From Tolypothrix sp. PCC 7910 (lineage in GTDB: Bacteria > Cyanobacteriota > Cyanobacteriia > Cyanobacteriales > Nostocaceae): a DNA stretch of 64,000 nucleotides. Below, one piece after another: positions 62,448 through 64,000 of this stretch. The notes beneath the pieces are model-generated. The model saw only the letters and a list, made by a program, of their open reading frames with translations, was not told the DNA's origin and made no database searches. Within the stretch, counting starts at the first letter, position 1. Each line of letters starts with the position of its first letter. The stretch covers positions 8,046,001-8,110,000 of the forward strand of contig NZ_CP050440.1 of assembly GCF_011769525.1 (NCBI RefSeq), in the 5' to 3' direction. The translations under genes were made by a program, and so were the position numbers.

Positions 62448-62984
62448 ATGCTGTCGCAAGCTATGACTGATCGGTTGAACGAACAAATCAACCTGGAAAT
62501 GTATTCTTCCCATCTTTATTTGCAAATGAGTTCTTGGTGTGCTTACAAAGCTTTAGATGGATGTGCAACATTTCTCAGTCAACACGCAGATGAAGAGATG
62601 ATGCATATGCGCCGCTTAGTTAATTACTTACATGAAACAGGGGCGCTGGTAGTGTTAGGTGGAATGCAGGCTCCACCAATTCATTTCGCTTCGCTTACAC
62701 AATTGTTTGAACAAATCTACGAACACGAACAGAGCATAACTCGTAAAATTAATGAGTTGGTACACTTAGCTAATACAGAACCAGATTATTCTACACTTCA
62801 GTTTCTCCAATGGTATGTTGCAGAACAACATCAAGAAGAGTTTTTGTTTAAAGGGATTCTCGATAAAATTCACCTGATTGGTACTGAAGGGCAGGGGATA
62901 TTCTTCATTGATCGAGAAATTGCTACTTTAGCAGCCACAAAAGGCAAAGAAGCAACTGCAATGACTGCTACCCCAGCAGCTTAA
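62448..62984 (+). CDS. ftn: Ferritin
   Basis: 178 aa, four-helix bundle. Ferroxidase-site Glu/His residues are visible in NLEMYSSHLYLQM (Glu), QHADEEMMHMRRL (Glu-x-x-His) and EPDYSTLQFLQWYVAEQHQEE (Glu and Gln). Non-haem ferritin (FtnA type), stores Fe(III) and limits oxidative damage. AAGGAGCAGAAATT precedes the ATG. It stands next to a dead feoB, an iron-related pairing. Confidence 0.94.
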   Translation: MLSQAMTDRLNEQINLEMYSSHLYLQMSSWCAYKALDGCATFLSQHADEEMMHMRRLVNYLHETGALVVLGGMQAPPIHFASLTQLFEQIYEHEQSITRKINELVHLANTEPDYSTLQFLQWYVAEQHQEEFLFKGILDKIHLIGTEGQGIFFIDREIATLAATKGKEATAMTATPAA

Positions 62985-63032
62985 GTCAAATCTAGCGGGA
63001 GGGCGCTTGCTCAATCAGGGTCTTAGGTTTGT

Positions 63033-63065
63033 GACTAAAGTCATGGTGCATTCATGACTTTAGTC
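63033..63065. terminator. Perfect 13-bp palindrome after ferritin
   Basis: GACTAAAGTCATG, seven bases, CATGACTTTAGTC. It lies 48 bp past the ferritin stop and is followed by GGTATGATTTTTAG. Likely terminator or 3' stabiliser; it may also be a dispersed palindrome. Confidence 0.75.
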
Positions 63066-63264
63066 GGTATGATTTTTAGAGCAAAAACGTTTTAATAATC
63101 AATAGGGACTGGAAGCAGTTACTACTTGATAATGGGTCAGGTCATTAAAAAGTATTAGCTGTAAATTCCCTGGTAAAAGCTAGTTTACTCCTCAATGCAA
63201 ATATAGTTGGCATAGTCACACCTATGTTTGCAGAATCAACAATCATTTCTCATTGATGATCACA

Positions 63265-63295
63265 AAGAAGCTACCAGCAAGTAGCTTCTTTTTAT
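63265..63295 (+). terminator. Strong rho-independent terminator, possibly of a small RNA
   Basis: AAGAAGCTAC, loop CAGCAA, GTAGCTTCTT then TTTATATTT. Perfect 10-bp stem. The nearest plus-strand gene ends 280 bp earlier and already has a hairpin. Confidence 0.82.
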
Positions 63296-63481
63296 ATTTG
63301 TGTAATCAGCAATTTTAAAACTTATTCTAATTTGAGGATGCTGGTTAACGCTTGGTAGTCATAGCGATCGCGCTCTAAAGTCAATAGTCCAGTGGTGAGC
63401 CTGACACCAATTCACAAAAAATCTGATACAGATGCAAACCCTAAAAAGTATGCTGAGTCTCACTTTCTTCATTTTGAATTT

Positions 63482-63546
63482 TGCGGAAAGTCTGAGCGGA
63501 GGTTTCCTCCGTACACCGAAGGGGTTGCCGCAGGCATCAGAACTTT
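63482..63546. repeat. Second GCGGAAAGT-type repeat
   Basis: GCGGAAAGTCTGAGCGGAGG then TTTCCTCCG and AACTTT; related to the copy at the feoB breakpoint. Confidence 0.6.
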
Positions 63547-63590
63547 ACAAGAGAGAATTTTGAATTTTGAATTGGTATGATACAAGGTCA

Positions 63591-63800
63591 TTATCTTCCA
63601 GAAGCAAACCAAACAATTAATTTAATAATTAAACAAACCAATGCTATAGAAAAGAAATTAAAAGGAGATATATTTGAAGTTGCTACAGCAATACATGAAG
63701 CTGTTAGAAATATAATATTAGATACTAGAACAAATCCTGACCTTACAGTAAAGTTTAAATCTTTAATAGCCCTAATCAACTCCTCATTTTCATTAGGCAT
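63591..63800 (-). CDS. Possible small two-helix membrane protein
   Basis: 69 codons from the ATG at 63800: a soluble start PNENEELIRAIKDLNFTV, then two hydrophobic helices. Codon choice (ATT, TTA, GCT) fits neighbours better than the overlapping plus frame (63577-63816), which uses ATA heavily. AAAGGGTG lies upstream. The two frames cannot both be genes, and either could be spurious. Confidence 0.4.
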   Translation of the reverse strand: MPNENEELIRAIKDLNFTVRSGFVLVSNIIFLTASCIAVATSNISPFNFFSIALVCLIIKLIVWFASGR

Positions 63801-64000
63801 AAAGAACACCCTTTAATTGTTAAATAAGTACTTTACAACGAATATCACCTTTAAAATAGACAGCATTAGGCTACTTTATACACTGTCTACTCATGCATCT
63901 AGCACTCATAGCTGCTTTATTTCTCAACAAGAATATTGCACTTTGAATAAGTAGGTGGGTATAAAAGCGTTGAAAAAGCTTAAATATAACAGTATAAAAA
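63801..64000. other. Terminal stretch, no gene seen
   Basis: AT-rich non-coding DNA to the window edge. TAAGTAGGTGGGTATAAAAG near 63948 resembles the left end of the MITE family at 41.8/60.8 kb and could be the start of another copy running out of the window. Confidence 0.4.

Noticed and set aside
63392-63580. 62-codon plus-strand ORF near the window end
   Set aside because: Its second half is a translated GCGGAAAGT-type dispersed repeat.
63577-63816. 79-codon plus-strand ORF at the window end
   Set aside because: Overlaps a minus-strand frame with better codon use; heavy in rare ATA codons. Not fully excluded.

Overview
The window reads as chromosome from a filamentous heterocyst-type cyanobacterium (Nostoc/Calothrix/Tolypothrix-like). 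Signs are very frequent HIP1 sites (GCGATCGC), AT-leaning codons, plastid-type genes (ycf35, ycf46, ndhD), a CoaR/CoaT cobalt-efflux pair, CHAT/DUF928/CHASE2 proteins, a cyanobacterial-type P450, and many short dispersed repeats. No tRNA, rRNA or CRISPR array was seen. Species is not determinable from reading alone.

Layout. 0.1-8.4 kb: a co-directional signalling locus with an exported TPR-CHAT caspase-like protein, an exported DUF928 protein with an amplified N-terminal motif, a CHASE2 hybrid histidine kinase, and a response regulator-kinase overlapping it. 8.4-9.2 kb: remnants of three transposase families. 9.4-13.7 kb: a minus-strand run (SMP-30-like propeller, ABM monooxygenase-like protein, aldehyde dehydrogenase, esterase) that looks like one oxidative or detoxifying module. 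14-16.5 kb: ycf35, ycf46 and a small zinc-knuckle protein. 16.9-19.8 kb: a GH65 phosphorylase fused to beta-phosphoglucomutase. 20.9-24.1 kb: divergent coaT/coaR with a readable MerR-type operator-promoter. 24-41.8 kb: an MFS transporter, sugar dehydrogenase, GH31 glucosidase, TPR protein, gamma-glutamyltransferase, aldo-keto reductase, a lipoprotein, ndhD and a glycosyltransferase. 42.3-46.1 kb: a P450 divergent from an unusual transketolase-like enzyme.

46.3-54.9 kb is an accessory island: a TOPRIM-like protein, a small antitoxin-like family (two intact copies, one degenerate), a RelE/ParE toxin pair, a VapC pair, a gene split by an insertion sequence, a 21-bp tandem repeat, a MITE, and small membrane or hypothetical proteins. 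55.1-59.2 kb returns to core metabolism (acpP, fabF, tkt). 59.6-63 kb holds an HdrB-like iron-sulfur protein, a badly broken feoB, and ferritin.

The most notable structural signals are read directly from the bases. (1) A ~124-bp MITE occurs in two copies, each flanked by 11-12 bp direct repeats. (2) A 1386-bp insertion sequence splits a small gene, and removing it with one 5-bp duplication restores the reading frame. (3) A 21-nt small dispersed repeat sits exactly inside a HIP1 octamer, visible by comparison with a paralogue 350 bp away. (4) Dispersed repeats have been absorbed in frame into a histidine kinase and a gamma-glutamyltransferase. (5) Several strong terminators have no obvious gene in front of them and may mark small RNAs.
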